In this document: positions 52,353 through 60,676 of the stretch, piece by piece
Position numbering within the stretch: the stretch's first letter is position 1
How the letters are laid out: every line of letters starts with the position of its first letter
DNA from: an uncultured Bacilli bacterium
GTDB taxonomy: Bacteria; Bacillota_I; Bacilli_A; RF39; UBA660
Length of the DNA stretch: 64,000 bases
Direction: 5' to 3'
Assembly (NCBI GenBank): GCA_934098385.1
Contig: CAKOOJ010000002.1
Location: 1-64,000, forward strand
The notes under the pieces: model-generated
Seen by the model: only the letters and a program-made list of their open reading frames with translations
Database searches by the model: none
Told to the model about the DNA's origin: nothing
Translations under genes and position numbers: made by a program

Positions 52353-53384
52353 ATCGTGTTTATATAAAATATCTGTTTTAAATATAAATATTATTGATAT
52401 TAGCATTAATAGCGAATATAAAGCAATCGCAATGTTAGTTTTGCCTATTGCATAAAGAACTGATACTGCACTAAATAGTGCATTTATAAAATATATTATT
52501 ACCACTGTTTTTTTTACAGATGATGTCTTATTTAATAATTGAAAATGAACATGTTCTTTATCTGGTTTTCCAATTGATTCTCCTTTTATTAATCTTCTAA
52601 GTATTGCTAGTAATGTATCTAATATTGGTATAAATAATATTAATATTGGTATAAGGAATGATGTTAGTGTTGCCGTTTTAAATCCTAGTAATGATATAAC
52701 TGCAACCATAAAACCTAGAAACATACTTCCTGTATCTCCCATAAATATACTTGCTGGATTAAAGTTGTACTTTAAAAAACCTAATGTAGAACCTAACATT
52801 ATTAAACATAACATAAATCCTAAATTATCTATTCTACCTAAAAGTATAGAAATGATAATAATTGTTATAAAATAAATTGAACTTGTTCCAGCTGCTAGTC
52901 CGTCTAAACCATCTATTAAATTTATTGAGTTTATACATGCAACTGTTATAAATAATGATAAAGGATAAGCCCACATTCCTAAATTTATATTCATTCCTAG
53001 AAATGATAGTTCGTTTATGTATACTTTTCCATAAAATACTAAAATGACAGATACTAATATTTGTCCCCATAATTTTGTAGTTGCTTTTAATGGATTTATA
53101 TCATCTATTATTCCTAATAAAACTATTAAGAAACTTCCTATTAGTATGGATATCATTTGGGTTGTAAGCGGTGCAAAAAACATATATCCTACTAAAAATG
53201 ATAAAAATATAGCTAAACCCCCTAATCTTGGCATAGGTTTTTTATGTACTTTTCTTTTATTGGGAATATCCATTGCATTTATATGTATTGCAATATCTTT
53301 TATTAAAGGTACCAATATAAGCGATGAAACAAATGTTATTAAAATTATATAAAATATGTTTACGTTGTTTACTTCTATATTCAT
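52335..53384 (-). CDS. Undecaprenyl-phosphate glycosyl-1-phosphate transferase (MraY/WecA/TagO family)
   Basis: 349 residues, about 10-11 helices. LGIIDDINPLKA, NSINLIDGLDGLAAG, FMGDTGSMFLG and the C-terminal HVHFQLL (His motif) are in the family order. The HVHFQ form and spacing favour the WecA/TagO group, which loads GlcNAc-1-P onto undecaprenyl phosphate, over true MraY. It could start the wall polymer or the WecG-dependent polysaccharide made by the genes to the left. Confidence 0.88.
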   Translation of the reverse strand: MNIEVNNVNIFYIILITFVSSLILVPLIKDIAIHINAMDIPNKRKVHKKPMPRLGGLAIFLSFLVGYMFFAPLTTQMISILIGSFLIVLLGIIDDINPLKATTKLWGQILVSVILVFYGKVYINELSFLGMNINLGMWAYPLSLFITVACINSINLIDGLDGLAAGTSSIYFITIIIISILLGRIDNLGFMLCLIMLGSTLGFLKYNFNPASIFMGDTGSMFLGFMVAVISLLGFKTATLTSFLIPILILFIPILDTLLAILRRLIKGESIGKPDKEHVHFQLLNKTSSVKKTVVIIYFINALFSAVSVLYAIGKTNIAIALYSLLMLISIIFIFKTDILYKHDKTSKK

Positions 53385-53403
53385 AGTTCACTTCCTCATA
53401 ATC

Positions 53404-53412
53404 ACTATATCA
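53404..53412 (-). promoter_or_regulatory. Extended -10 promoter of the WecA/TagO-type gene
   Basis: Minus strand TG-A-TATAGT, about 20 bases before the ATG. A TGTAAACAATA word lies upstream at 53443-53453. Confidence 0.5.
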
Positions 53413-53473
53413 TGATAATTAGTAATAATCTATATTTTTTATTATTGTTTACATTTTTTAACATTTTATAATA

Positions 53474-53500
53474 TTAAAAATAAGACTATTCAGCCTTATT
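53474..53500 (-). terminator. Terminator of the DUF1292 gene
   Basis: On the minus strand AATAAG-GCTGAATAGT-CTTATT followed by TTTAA; it overlaps the stop at 53486. Confidence 0.6.
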
Positions 53501-53773
53501 TTCTTTGTTCTCCATCATTTCGCCAATCATATACATATAATTATTTGTGAAATTTACTAAAACAGATTGTTTAAAATCACTTTCTTCAAGAGCACTCATA
53601 TAAGTATCTCCATCCTCTATTTCTTCTTCAAATATTTCATATTCTGTTGTTGGATTTTCTGTTTCGTTATCTAATTTAACTCCAAAGAAATAATTTGTTC
53701 CATCTATTTCAGTTTCGTCAAGTAATGCATATTTTGTATCATCATCTAATGTAATTATTGTATCTTTTTCCAT
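53486..53773 (-). CDS. DUF1292 family protein
   Basis: 95 residues, very acidic. ITLDDDTKYALLDETEIDGTNYFFGVKLD is characteristic of DUF1292, short cytosolic proteins common in Bacillota (often near yrrK/yqgF). Here it instead follows a large coiled-coil membrane protein by 17 bases. The molecular role is unknown. Confidence 0.8.
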   Translation of the reverse strand: MEKDTIITLDDDTKYALLDETEIDGTNYFFGVKLDNETENPTTEYEIFEEEIEDGDTYMSALEESDFKQSVLVNFTNNYMYMIGEMMENKENKAE

Positions 53774-53790
53774 ATATTCTCCTTTTTATT

Positions 53791-55749
53791 CTATAATGTT
53801 CTTAACCCAGTTTCTTCTGTTTTTTGATTTTTTAATTCTAGTATTTGTTGTTTTAAATATTCGATTTGTTCTTGTTGGCTATTAATAATTTTGTTTTTAT
53901 CATTTATTTCCATCTCATATTTTGCTAGTGATTCTTGTACTTTCCTTAAGTCATCACTTGTAAGGGTTTCATTTTTAACTTGAGTTTTTTCTTCTGGTAT
54001 GTTTTCTTGTTTTTTTGGCTCAATTCCATGATTTCTTAAGTACATATTATATTCATTATCACCTGGTTTAATATTCTCAGTTTTTAATTCATTTATTTGT
54101 TCTTCAGTTAATCTAGAATCATATTCTATGTCTTTTGGTTCTTGTTTTTTTATGTAATCTTCTTTAGTTGGAGTAATTCCATGGTTTTGTAAATATTGTA
54201 TGTATTCTGGATCTCCAGGTTTTAATCCTTCTGATTTTAATTCTTCTATTTGTTCAGGTGTAAGACCTTTATTATATCCGTTGTCTTTTGTTTCTGGTTT
54301 ATTAGAAATATTATTTTCTTCAGTATTTGCATTTTCATTTTTTTCTTCTAGTATTTCATTAGGAATGTCTTCTTCTTTAATTGGTTCTTGTTTGTTTTTT
54401 CTGTTTTTTAAGAATCTTTTAAATCCTAATGCTCCTAATGCACTATAAAGTACGGCTCCAATACTTGAGTACATTGCTTGAGCTCCTTCAATTCCTCCTA
54501 ATGTGTATTGTCCAATTGAATCAACATATGAATATTTTCCAAATCTTGCAAACGTTGATAATCCTTTATTAATGCTATTTAGAAGTCCACATAATGGTTT
54601 TCCAGGAATAGCATCAAATAAGTGCCATGCAGTTGAGTTTATCATCATTATTCCTTGTGCTAATAGAGGAGAGGTTGCTAATAACGCTAAACCTATAGCT
54701 ACCCATTTTACTTTAGGGTGTTTTTTGTACCAATCTTTTAAACCTTTTTTTACATTAGTTACTTTACATCTTTTTTTCTTAGGTTTTTTATCTTTTTCTA
54801 TTGGTTCGTCTTTTTTTTCATTTTCTTCTATTTTATTATCTTCTTTATCATTTTTTTCTTCTGTAATCTCTTGTTCATTTTCTTTATCTTGTTCTTCTAT
54901 ATTTTCTTCAGTTGTATCAATATTATCATTACTTGTATTCGAATCTGTAGTGTCCATTTCAGTTGTATTTTCAACTGGTGTTTCATTTAGCTCGGTATTT
55001 TCTTTAACTTCTTCTTTTTCTCTATTTATTTTGAAATCTTTATCAACATTAACTTTATTGTCATGATGATATGCGATAGCATTTAATTTATCAGATAACA
55101 TATTGGCAACATCTTTACCATATTTATTTTCTAAATCATTTCTGAATTTTTCTACATCTTTAGTCCAATACTCTGTATCTTCTCTATTTTCTCCTATGAT
55201 TTTTTCAAGTCCTTCTACTATACCTGCAAATCTTTCTTGATCTGCTTTTATTTCATAGATTTCATCTATTTTTTCATCGTATTTATTATCGTTAATCGTT
55301 TCTTTATTTTTTTCTAATTCTTCTGCATAGTCATCTATATTTTTTGATATTTCATTCATTTCAAAACTAGTATATGCTATTGCTGGGTTTAGTAGTTCTG
55401 TCATTATTTCTACTTTTTTGTTATCTATATTTTCTATAATTTCCTCTATATTTATATTAGGTTCTTTCATTTCCTGTTCCTCCTTTTTTTCTTCTAATGA
55501 TTGATAATAGTGTTTCATGAATTTTTCTAATGCTATTTCTGCATTTCTATAATTCCCTTTATTATATTCACTTTGAATATCTATTGCAGCGTCATTAAAA
55601 TCGTAAACCATATATCTATTAGGTTCTTTTTTTAAACTTGCTTTTATGTTTAATAATCTTTCATGAAAATAATTTGGGTTCATTTTATTTTCTTTGCCTT
55701 TTATAATGTCTGCTTTCAAGTTTTCTAATAAGATTTTTGTTTCTTCCAT
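53791..55749 (-). CDS. Large coiled-coil/acidic membrane protein with a C-terminal repeat
   Basis: 652 residues, not recognised as a family. Order: N-terminal helical/coiled region (to about 245), a Glu/Asn/Asp/Lys-rich low-complexity stretch (about 245-325), a lysine-rich patch (KDKKPKKKR), a transmembrane helix (VKWVAIGLALLATSPLL, about 345-365), a second hydrophobic segment (SIGAVLYSALGALGF, about 430), then two repeats of the form LT.EQI.ELK.E..KPGD.EY..YL.NHGI, and a final coiled coil. It may be a structural or tethering protein. AUG with GAGGAATT site. Cotranscribed with DUF1292. Confidence 0.7.
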   Translation of the reverse strand: MEETKILLENLKADIIKGKENKMNPNYFHERLLNIKASLKKEPNRYMVYDFNDAAIDIQSEYNKGNYRNAEIALEKFMKHYYQSLEEKKEEQEMKEPNINIEEIIENIDNKKVEIMTELLNPAIAYTSFEMNEISKNIDDYAEELEKNKETINDNKYDEKIDEIYEIKADQERFAGIVEGLEKIIGENREDTEYWTKDVEKFRNDLENKYGKDVANMLSDKLNAIAYHHDNKVNVDKDFKINREKEEVKENTELNETPVENTTEMDTTDSNTSNDNIDTTEENIEEQDKENEQEITEEKNDKEDNKIEENEKKDEPIEKDKKPKKKRCKVTNVKKGLKDWYKKHPKVKWVAIGLALLATSPLLAQGIMMINSTAWHLFDAIPGKPLCGLLNSINKGLSTFARFGKYSYVDSIGQYTLGGIEGAQAMYSSIGAVLYSALGALGFKRFLKNRKNKQEPIKEEDIPNEILEEKNENANTEENNISNKPETKDNGYNKGLTPEQIEELKSEGLKPGDPEYIQYLQNHGITPTKEDYIKKQEPKDIEYDSRLTEEQINELKTENIKPGDNEYNMYLRNHGIEPKKQENIPEEKTQVKNETLTSDDLRKVQESLAKYEMEINDKNKIINSQQEQIEYLKQQILELKNQKTEETGLRTL

Positions 55750-55826
55750 ACAAATTCCTCATTTCATATCATTATTTTATCATATATTTTAATTTTTAAA
55801 TACTTTATTTTTTTACTTTACACCAT

Positions 55827-56483
55827 CTATACAATTAATTTGTCAAATATATTTGGATATTTATCTTCTATAATTAGTCTTTTATTTGTTATTGGATGTA
55901 TAAATTCTAAATATGTTGCGTGTAAGCACATTCTCCTTATTGGATTTTTTTTGGAATTATATTTTTTATCTCCTACGATGGGATGATTAATACTTTCCAT
56001 ATGTACTCTTATTTGATTTTTTCTTCCTGTTAATATTTCAATGTCTAATAGTGTATATTCTTTATTGCCTTTAATTGGTTTATATTTTGTTATTGCTAGT
56101 TTTCCAATCTTTTTATCATTTGTAATATATGTTTTTAAGGTTTTAGTTTCTGCTAAATAATTTTTGATAGTATCTCCTTTAGCGACTTTTCCTTCTACTA
56201 ATGCTACATATTTTCTTTTTGTTTTATCCCAATTTCTTTGTAAAATCCTTTTAACTGGTTCTGTTTTTGCAAACACTATTATTCCACTAGTATCTTTATC
56301 TAATCTATGTACTATAAATATTTTGTTTGATTTATGTTGTTTTTTTACATATTCAGATACTTTTCTATATAAAGTATTATTATGTTCCTTATTAGTTCCA
56401 ATTGTTAATAAATTACTTGGTTTTGATATAATAATTATTGATTTATCTTCATATAATATTTTAAGTTTATCTTTCTTTTTCAT
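55827..56483 (-). CDS. RluA-family pseudouridine synthase
   Basis: 218 residues. IVHRLDKDTSGIIVFAKT is the RluA HRLD catalytic motif, with EILTGRKNQIRVHMESINHPIVGDKKY as the conserved C-terminal half. No S4 domain is present, giving a short single-domain form. It modifies uridines in rRNA or tRNA; the target is not determinable. Confidence 0.9.
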   Translation of the reverse strand: MKKKDKLKILYEDKSIIIISKPSNLLTIGTNKEHNNTLYRKVSEYVKKQHKSNKIFIVHRLDKDTSGIIVFAKTEPVKRILQRNWDKTKRKYVALVEGKVAKGDTIKNYLAETKTLKTYITNDKKIGKLAITKYKPIKGNKEYTLLDIEILTGRKNQIRVHMESINHPIVGDKKYNSKKNPIRRMCLHATYLEFIHPITNKRLIIEDKYPNIFDKLIV

Positions 56484-56496
56484 TTGTTCTCCTTAA

Positions 56497-56524
56497 AAAA
56501 GATAGCATGTTAGCTAGTCTTTTT
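56497..56524 (-). terminator. Terminator of the TetR-family gene
   Basis: On the minus strand AAAAGACTAGC-TAACAT-GCTATCTTTTTT: about ten pairs with one bulge and a T run. It overlaps the stop at 56510. Confidence 0.65.
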
Positions 56525-57100
56525 GTATTTTGTATTTAATTCTTTATTCATTAATACTTGTCTATATCCTTTGAAGGCATCAAATATTATTGTTTCAATA
56601 TCGTCTTTTGTTAATTTAGAATTTGTAGTAGCCATCATAGATGCTATACCATGAATAATTAACCATGTATTAATATATATTTGTTTAGATGATTCTGGGC
56701 TTAGTCCTGTAGATTTTATTATCATTTCTGTATATTTTTTTCCGTCTTCATTGTCAGCCATTTCTAAGATATTATTGTATTTGGTAAAAGATGACATGAA
56801 TAAAAATTTGAATAAATTCTTTTCTTTTGTAGCAAAATCTATATAGGATAATCCTACTCCAATAAATGGTACTCGGTGTTCATTTCCTTTTAATAAATAC
56901 TTTTTTTGAAGTTCATAAACATCATCATATACTGTTCTTTTTAAATCATCCATGTTAGTAAATAATCTAAATATTGGTTGAGTAGAACAATCTACAACTT
57001 TAGCTAAATTTCTTGCTGATAATTTACTATCCCCTTCATCTCTTATTATTTTTATTGATCCTTTAATCAGATCTTCTTTTTTTATTTTTACAGCACTCAT
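56510..57100 (-). CDS. TetR-family transcriptional regulator
   Basis: 196 residues. The N-terminal HTH is KEDLIKGSIKIIRDEGDSKLSARNLAKVVDCSTQPIFRLFTNMDDLKRTVY (about 7-57), in the usual TetR pattern. The C-terminal ligand domain is helical with TetR_C-like WLIIHGIASMMA. The ATG at 57100 follows AAAGGGGAG; a longer frame was rejected. A palindrome at 57119-57136 in its own leader suggests self-regulation. It is divergent from clpB. Confidence 0.85.
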   Translation of the reverse strand: MSAVKIKKEDLIKGSIKIIRDEGDSKLSARNLAKVVDCSTQPIFRLFTNMDDLKRTVYDDVYELQKKYLLKGNEHRVPFIGVGLSYIDFATKEKNLFKFLFMSSFTKYNNILEMADNEDGKKYTEMIIKSTGLSPESSKQIYINTWLIIHGIASMMATTNSKLTKDDIETIIFDAFKGYRQVLMNKELNTKYKKTS

Positions 57101-57118
57101 ATTTAATCTCCCCTTTTT

Positions 57119-57136
57119 AAATAACAAGTGTTATTT
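57119..57136 (-). promoter_or_regulatory. Palindromic operator candidate of the TetR-family gene
   Basis: AAATAACA-AG-TGTTATTT, an 8-2-8 perfect palindrome between the tetR-type promoter and start codon. The regulator likely binds here to repress itself. Confidence 0.55.
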
Positions 57137-57144
57137 ATACTTTA

Positions 57145-57172
57145 ATATTACCATAAATTGGTATAATGTCAA
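57145..57172 (-). promoter_or_regulatory. Promoter of the TetR-family gene
   Basis: Minus strand TTGACA (57167-57172), 16-base spacer, TAATAT (57145-57150). It lies back to back with the clpB promoter. Confidence 0.55.
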
Positions 57173-57186
57173 GTATTTTAATTCTA

Positions 57187-57213
57187 TTAGCACTTGCACT
57201 TGACAAGTGCTAA
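57187..57213 (+). promoter_or_regulatory. CIRCE element (HrcA operator)
   Basis: TTAGCACTT-N9-AAGTGCTAA, a perfect 9-9-9 inverted repeat matching the CIRCE consensus TTAGCACTC-N9-GAGTGCTAA except the innermost base pair. It overlaps the clpB -35 box, so HrcA would block polymerase binding and heat shock would relieve it. Confidence 0.88.
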
Positions 57214-57227
57214 TTATTGAGTATAAT
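57200..57227 (+). promoter_or_regulatory. clpB promoter
   Basis: TTGACA (57200-57205), 16-base spacer, TATAAT (57222-57227). The -35 lies within the CIRCE element. Confidence 0.75.
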
Positions 57228-57252
57228 AAGTATTAGAAATGGAGGGATATTT

Positions 57253-59367
57253 ATGGAACAAAATCCTTATGAAGAAAATTTAAAAAAACCACTTGAAAAA
57301 TATGGACGTGATATTGTCAAACTAGCTATGGAAGGTAAGATTGAACCAGTTATAGGTAGGGATGATGAAATACGTAATATTACTCGTGTTTTATCTAGAA
57401 AAACCAAAAACAATCCAGTTTTAATTGGTGAACCTGGTGTTGGTAAAACTGCAATAGTTGAAGGTCTTGCACTTAGAATTGTTAAAGGTGATGTACCTAA
57501 TAGTTTAAAAAATAAACATGTTTGGGAACTTGACATGGGTGCTTTAGTTGCTGGTGCTAAATATCGTGGTGAATTTGAAGAGAGATTAAAAGCTGTTTTA
57601 AAAGAAATTAAAGATAGTAACGGTGAAATAATTTTATTTATAGATGAGATTCACATGATTGTTGGTGCTGGTGCATTAGAAGGTGCAATGGATGCTGGTA
57701 ATATGCTTAAACCTATGCTTGCTCGTGGTGAAATTCATTGTATTGGTGCTACTACTTTAAATGAATATAGAAAATATATCGAAAAAGATGGAGCGCTAGA
57801 AAGACGTTTTCAAAAGATACAGGTTAATGAACCTACTGTATTAGATACAATTACAATACTACGTGGATTAAAAAATAGATTTGAAGTATTCCATGGTGTA
57901 AGTATTAAAGATAAAGCTTTAGTTGCTGCTGCTACATTATCTGATAGATATATTACTAGTAGATTTTTACCTGATAAAGCTATTGATTTAGTTGATGAAG
58001 CATGTGCTACTATAAAAGTTCAAATGGAAAGTGTTCCTGTTGAACTTGATACTTTATCTAGAAAAATAATGCAATTAGAAGTTGAAAAACAAGCTTTAAA
58101 ACATGAAAAAGATGAATTAAGTAAAAATAGAGTTAATGAGATTGATAAAAAACTTGAAGACTTAAAAGTTAAAGAAAAACAACTTAGAAATGATTGGGAA
58201 GAAGAAAAAGTCATCAATGATAATATTTCTAAAAAGAAAGAAGAAATTGAACGTAAGAATTATGAATTAGAGGTAGCTGAAAATAATTATGATTTAGAAA
58301 CAGCTGCTAAATTACGTCATGGTGTTATACCAAAATTAAAACGTGAATTGGAAGAATTGAATAACAGTAATAAACGTTCAATTTTAAGTGATGTTGTTGA
58401 TGATGAGTCTATTGCTAAAATCATATCTAAATGGACTAATATTCCAGTTGCTAAACTTGTTGGCGGAGAAAAAGACAAATTAATTCATTTATATGAAAAT
58501 ATGAAAAAACGTGTTAAAGGTCAAGATGAAGCTTTGGAACTTGTTAGTGAAGCTATAAAACGTGCTCGTGCTGGTATTAAAGATCCTAATCGTCCAATTG
58601 GTTCATTTATGTTCTTAGGTCCTACTGGTGTAGGTAAAACTGAAGTTGCTAGAACTCTAGCATATGAATTATTTGATGATGAAAAACACATGATAAGAAT
58701 TGATATGAGTGAATATATGGAAAGTCACAGTGTTTCACGTTTAGTTGGAGCTCCTCCAGGATATGTTGGTTATGATGAAGGTGGACAATTAACTGAAGCA
58801 GTTAGACGTAATCCTTATAGTATAGTTTTATTTGATGAAATAGAAAAAGCTCATAAAGATGTATTTAATATATTGCTTCAAATACTTGATGACGGTCGTA
58901 TAACTGATGGTCAAGGTAGAACTGTAGACTTTAAAAATACAATAATTATTATGACTAGTAATTTAGGTAGTGAATATATTTTAAATAATGATGACAATTA
59001 CAAAGATAAAGTTGAAGAGTCTGTTAGACATACGTTCAAACCTGAATTTATTAATAGAATTGATGAAATTATAGTCTTTAAACCACTTGATAAAGAAGTA
59101 GTTCATGAAATTCTTAACAATATTATTAAAAATATTGAATTACGTTTAAGAGATAAACAATTAACTCTAACTATAAGTGACAGAGCAAAAGAATTTATTA
59201 TTGAAAATAGTTTTGATGTTAATTTTGGTGCTAGACCTATTAAACGTTATGTAAGTAGAAATATAGAAACTTTAATAGCAAATGCATTAATTAATGATGA
59301 GATTGTTTTCGGAAGTAATGTCAATATTGACGTTAATAATAATGGAGAATTTTATATTACTAAATAA
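57253..59367 (+). CDS. clpB: ClpB-type disaggregase lacking the N-terminal domain
   Basis: 704 residues. Walker A of AAA1 is GEPGVGKT (59-66), of AAA2 GPTGVGKT (456-463). The middle domain (about 250-375) is the long ClpB coiled coil, recognisable from VPVELDTLSRKIMQLEVEKQALK and AAKLRHGVIPKLKRELEEL, followed by ISKWTNIPVAKL and the GARPIKR C-terminus. ClpC-type ClpP loops are not evident. The usual ~150-residue N domain is absent: the protein begins at the linker (KYGRDIVKLA.EGKIEPVIGRD), and GGAGGG is placed for this ATG. It is a protein-disaggregating Hsp100, likely under HrcA control. Confidence 0.88.
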   Translation: MEQNPYEENLKKPLEKYGRDIVKLAMEGKIEPVIGRDDEIRNITRVLSRKTKNNPVLIGEPGVGKTAIVEGLALRIVKGDVPNSLKNKHVWELDMGALVAGAKYRGEFEERLKAVLKEIKDSNGEIILFIDEIHMIVGAGALEGAMDAGNMLKPMLARGEIHCIGATTLNEYRKYIEKDGALERRFQKIQVNEPTVLDTITILRGLKNRFEVFHGVSIKDKALVAAATLSDRYITSRFLPDKAIDLVDEACATIKVQMESVPVELDTLSRKIMQLEVEKQALKHEKDELSKNRVNEIDKKLEDLKVKEKQLRNDWEEEKVINDNISKKKEEIERKNYELEVAENNYDLETAAKLRHGVIPKLKRELEELNNSNKRSILSDVVDDESIAKIISKWTNIPVAKLVGGEKDKLIHLYENMKKRVKGQDEALELVSEAIKRARAGIKDPNRPIGSFMFLGPTGVGKTEVARTLAYELFDDEKHMIRIDMSEYMESHSVSRLVGAPPGYVGYDEGGQLTEAVRRNPYSIVLFDEIEKAHKDVFNILLQILDDGRITDGQGRTVDFKNTIIIMTSNLGSEYILNNDDNYKDKVEESVRHTFKPEFINRIDEIIVFKPLDKEVVHEILNNIIKNIELRLRDKQLTLTISDRAKEFIIENSFDVNFGARPIKRYVSRNIETLIANALINDEIVFGSNVNIDVNNNGEFYITK

Positions 59368-59374
59368 TTAATTT

Positions 59375-59399
59375 AAGGCCAGAAATTGCGGCCTTTTTG
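59375..59399 (+). terminator. clpB terminator
   Basis: AAGGCC-AGAAATTGC-GGCCTT followed by TTTG, 8 bases after the clpB stop. Confidence 0.85.
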
Positions 59400-59403
59400 T
59401 TTT

Positions 59404-59443
59404 CACTTTAAATTAGTCAATAGCATCACTTTAAATTAGTCAA
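59404..59443. repeat. Two direct copies of CACTTTAAATTAGTCAA
   Basis: 17-base word at 59404-59420 and 59427-59443, separated by 6 bases, between the convergent clpB and bactofilin-like genes. No function is evident; it might be a local duplication or a protein-binding repeat. Confidence 0.6.
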
Positions 59444-59480
59444 AATTTACTGTATAAAAAAAGAAACAAATGATGCTTCT

Positions 59481-60542
59481 TTAATACTTCTTCATTTCTA
59501 TAATCATGTTTCCTGATATACCTAAACCAAATAATAGACTTAATAATGATACAAATCCACCAATATATGGTATATAACTTAAGCCATATATTATAAATAA
59601 ACCTACTATCATTAAAATATAACTATTCATATTCTTTTTAAAATATTTCTTATCTAATTTATGGGCTACAGTGTATGCGGTAAATATGTTTGCAATATAC
59701 ACTAGAATACCATAAATTATTCCACCTATTACTCCTACTGATGAGAATATACCAGTCATTAATAACATTAATGCTACCATTGGAACACCAATTAATATTA
59801 AGAAACCTTTTCCACAAAGAATAGCAGTTTTTTTAGTAGTTAAATCTTCTGTTTGTTTTAAAGATTTTTTAAATAATTTTTCACATACAAATACCAACAC
59901 TATTGCTAACATAGTTATGTGAACATATTTTGAAACTATAGCATAAATATATTCTTTAAATGTCATTTTATTTGTAGTAGAATTATAAGTTTTAGTTTTG
60001 ATAGTATTATCTAATCCATCAATTTTTGCATCTTTATTATATTTTAATGTGCCAGTTATTTTTGCTCCTTCAATATTTATATTAGCAGCATAAACTGTTA
60101 CATTACCATTAAATGTTCCTTTTAAAGTAACTTCATTGGCATAAATATAACTATTTCTATTGAGATTGCCATTTATTGTAATTGTATTAGCTGCTAAATA
60201 AGTATCTCTTAAAACATTACCATTAACTTTAATATCATTTGCTGCTAAAAATAAATCTTTTTCTATATCTTTTTCTATAGTTATTTCATTTCCAGCTCCA
60301 AATAAATATTCTTGATTAGCGTTAAAAGTTAATTTATTTCCTGCAACAAAGCCAATTCCATCTATTTTGTTATTAACTTTAATTTCGTTTCCAGCTATAA
60401 ATGCAGTTCCATCTAATTTATCTTCGATAGAAACTTTATCTTCTGCTTGAAATAAATCTTTTGAACTTTTTGCATTAACAGTTGTAATTGATATCATTAT
60501 CATCACTAAGGTAAGGATAAAACATTTAAAATATTTTTTCAT
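59481..60542 (-). CDS. Secreted/membrane protein with bactofilin-like repeats
   Basis: 353 residues. A signal peptide (KCFILTLVMIMISITTVNAKS) is followed by about 150 residues of short beta-helix-like repeats (GTAFIAGNEIKVNNKIDG, GFVAGNKLTFN, DLFLAANDIKVNGNV, DTYLAANTITINGNL), then three or four transmembrane helices (about 215-350). Polymer-forming bactofilin repeats are typical, but here they face outside the membrane. The ATG at 60542 follows TAGGAG; a longer in-frame extension was rejected. The role may be envelope scaffolding. Confidence 0.7.
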   Translation of the reverse strand: MKKYFKCFILTLVMIMISITTVNAKSSKDLFQAEDKVSIEDKLDGTAFIAGNEIKVNNKIDGIGFVAGNKLTFNANQEYLFGAGNEITIEKDIEKDLFLAANDIKVNGNVLRDTYLAANTITINGNLNRNSYIYANEVTLKGTFNGNVTVYAANINIEGAKITGTLKYNKDAKIDGLDNTIKTKTYNSTTNKMTFKEYIYAIVSKYVHITMLAIVLVFVCEKLFKKSLKQTEDLTTKKTAILCGKGFLILIGVPMVALMLLMTGIFSSVGVIGGIIYGILVYIANIFTAYTVAHKLDKKYFKKNMNSYILMIVGLFIIYGLSYIPYIGGFVSLLSLLFGLGISGNMIIEMKKY

Positions 60543-60629
60543 TAAATCATCTCCTAACAATAATAAAACACAAATCTTTTTTTTAGTCAATTAATTATAT
60601 GAAAATAATTAAAAATTACGATTTTTTAG

Positions 60630-60658
60630 TTGAAAAAATAGGTATTTTTATCTATAAT
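60630..60658 (+). promoter_or_regulatory. Promoter of the 60677-63634 operon
   Basis: TTGAAA (60630-60635), 17-base spacer, TATAAT (60653-60658), 18 bases before the ATG at 60677. Confidence 0.7.
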
Positions 60659-60676
60659 TATATTAGGTGATATGGT

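Noticed and set aside
54503..55066. 187-codon plus-strand frame rich in Ser, Phe and Leu
   Set aside because: It is the mirror of the Glu/Lys/Asn-rich stretch of the coiled-coil protein at 53791-55749; the low complexity comes from the true gene.
53486..55749. Phage or conjugative element genes
   Set aside because: No integrase, tail, relaxase or att-like repeats; base composition and promoters resemble neighbouring core genes.
57253..59367. ClpC or ClpE instead of ClpB
   Set aside because: The long middle domain and its VPVELDTLSRKIMQLE and AAKLRHGVIPKL segments are ClpB-type, and CIRCE control fits clpB.
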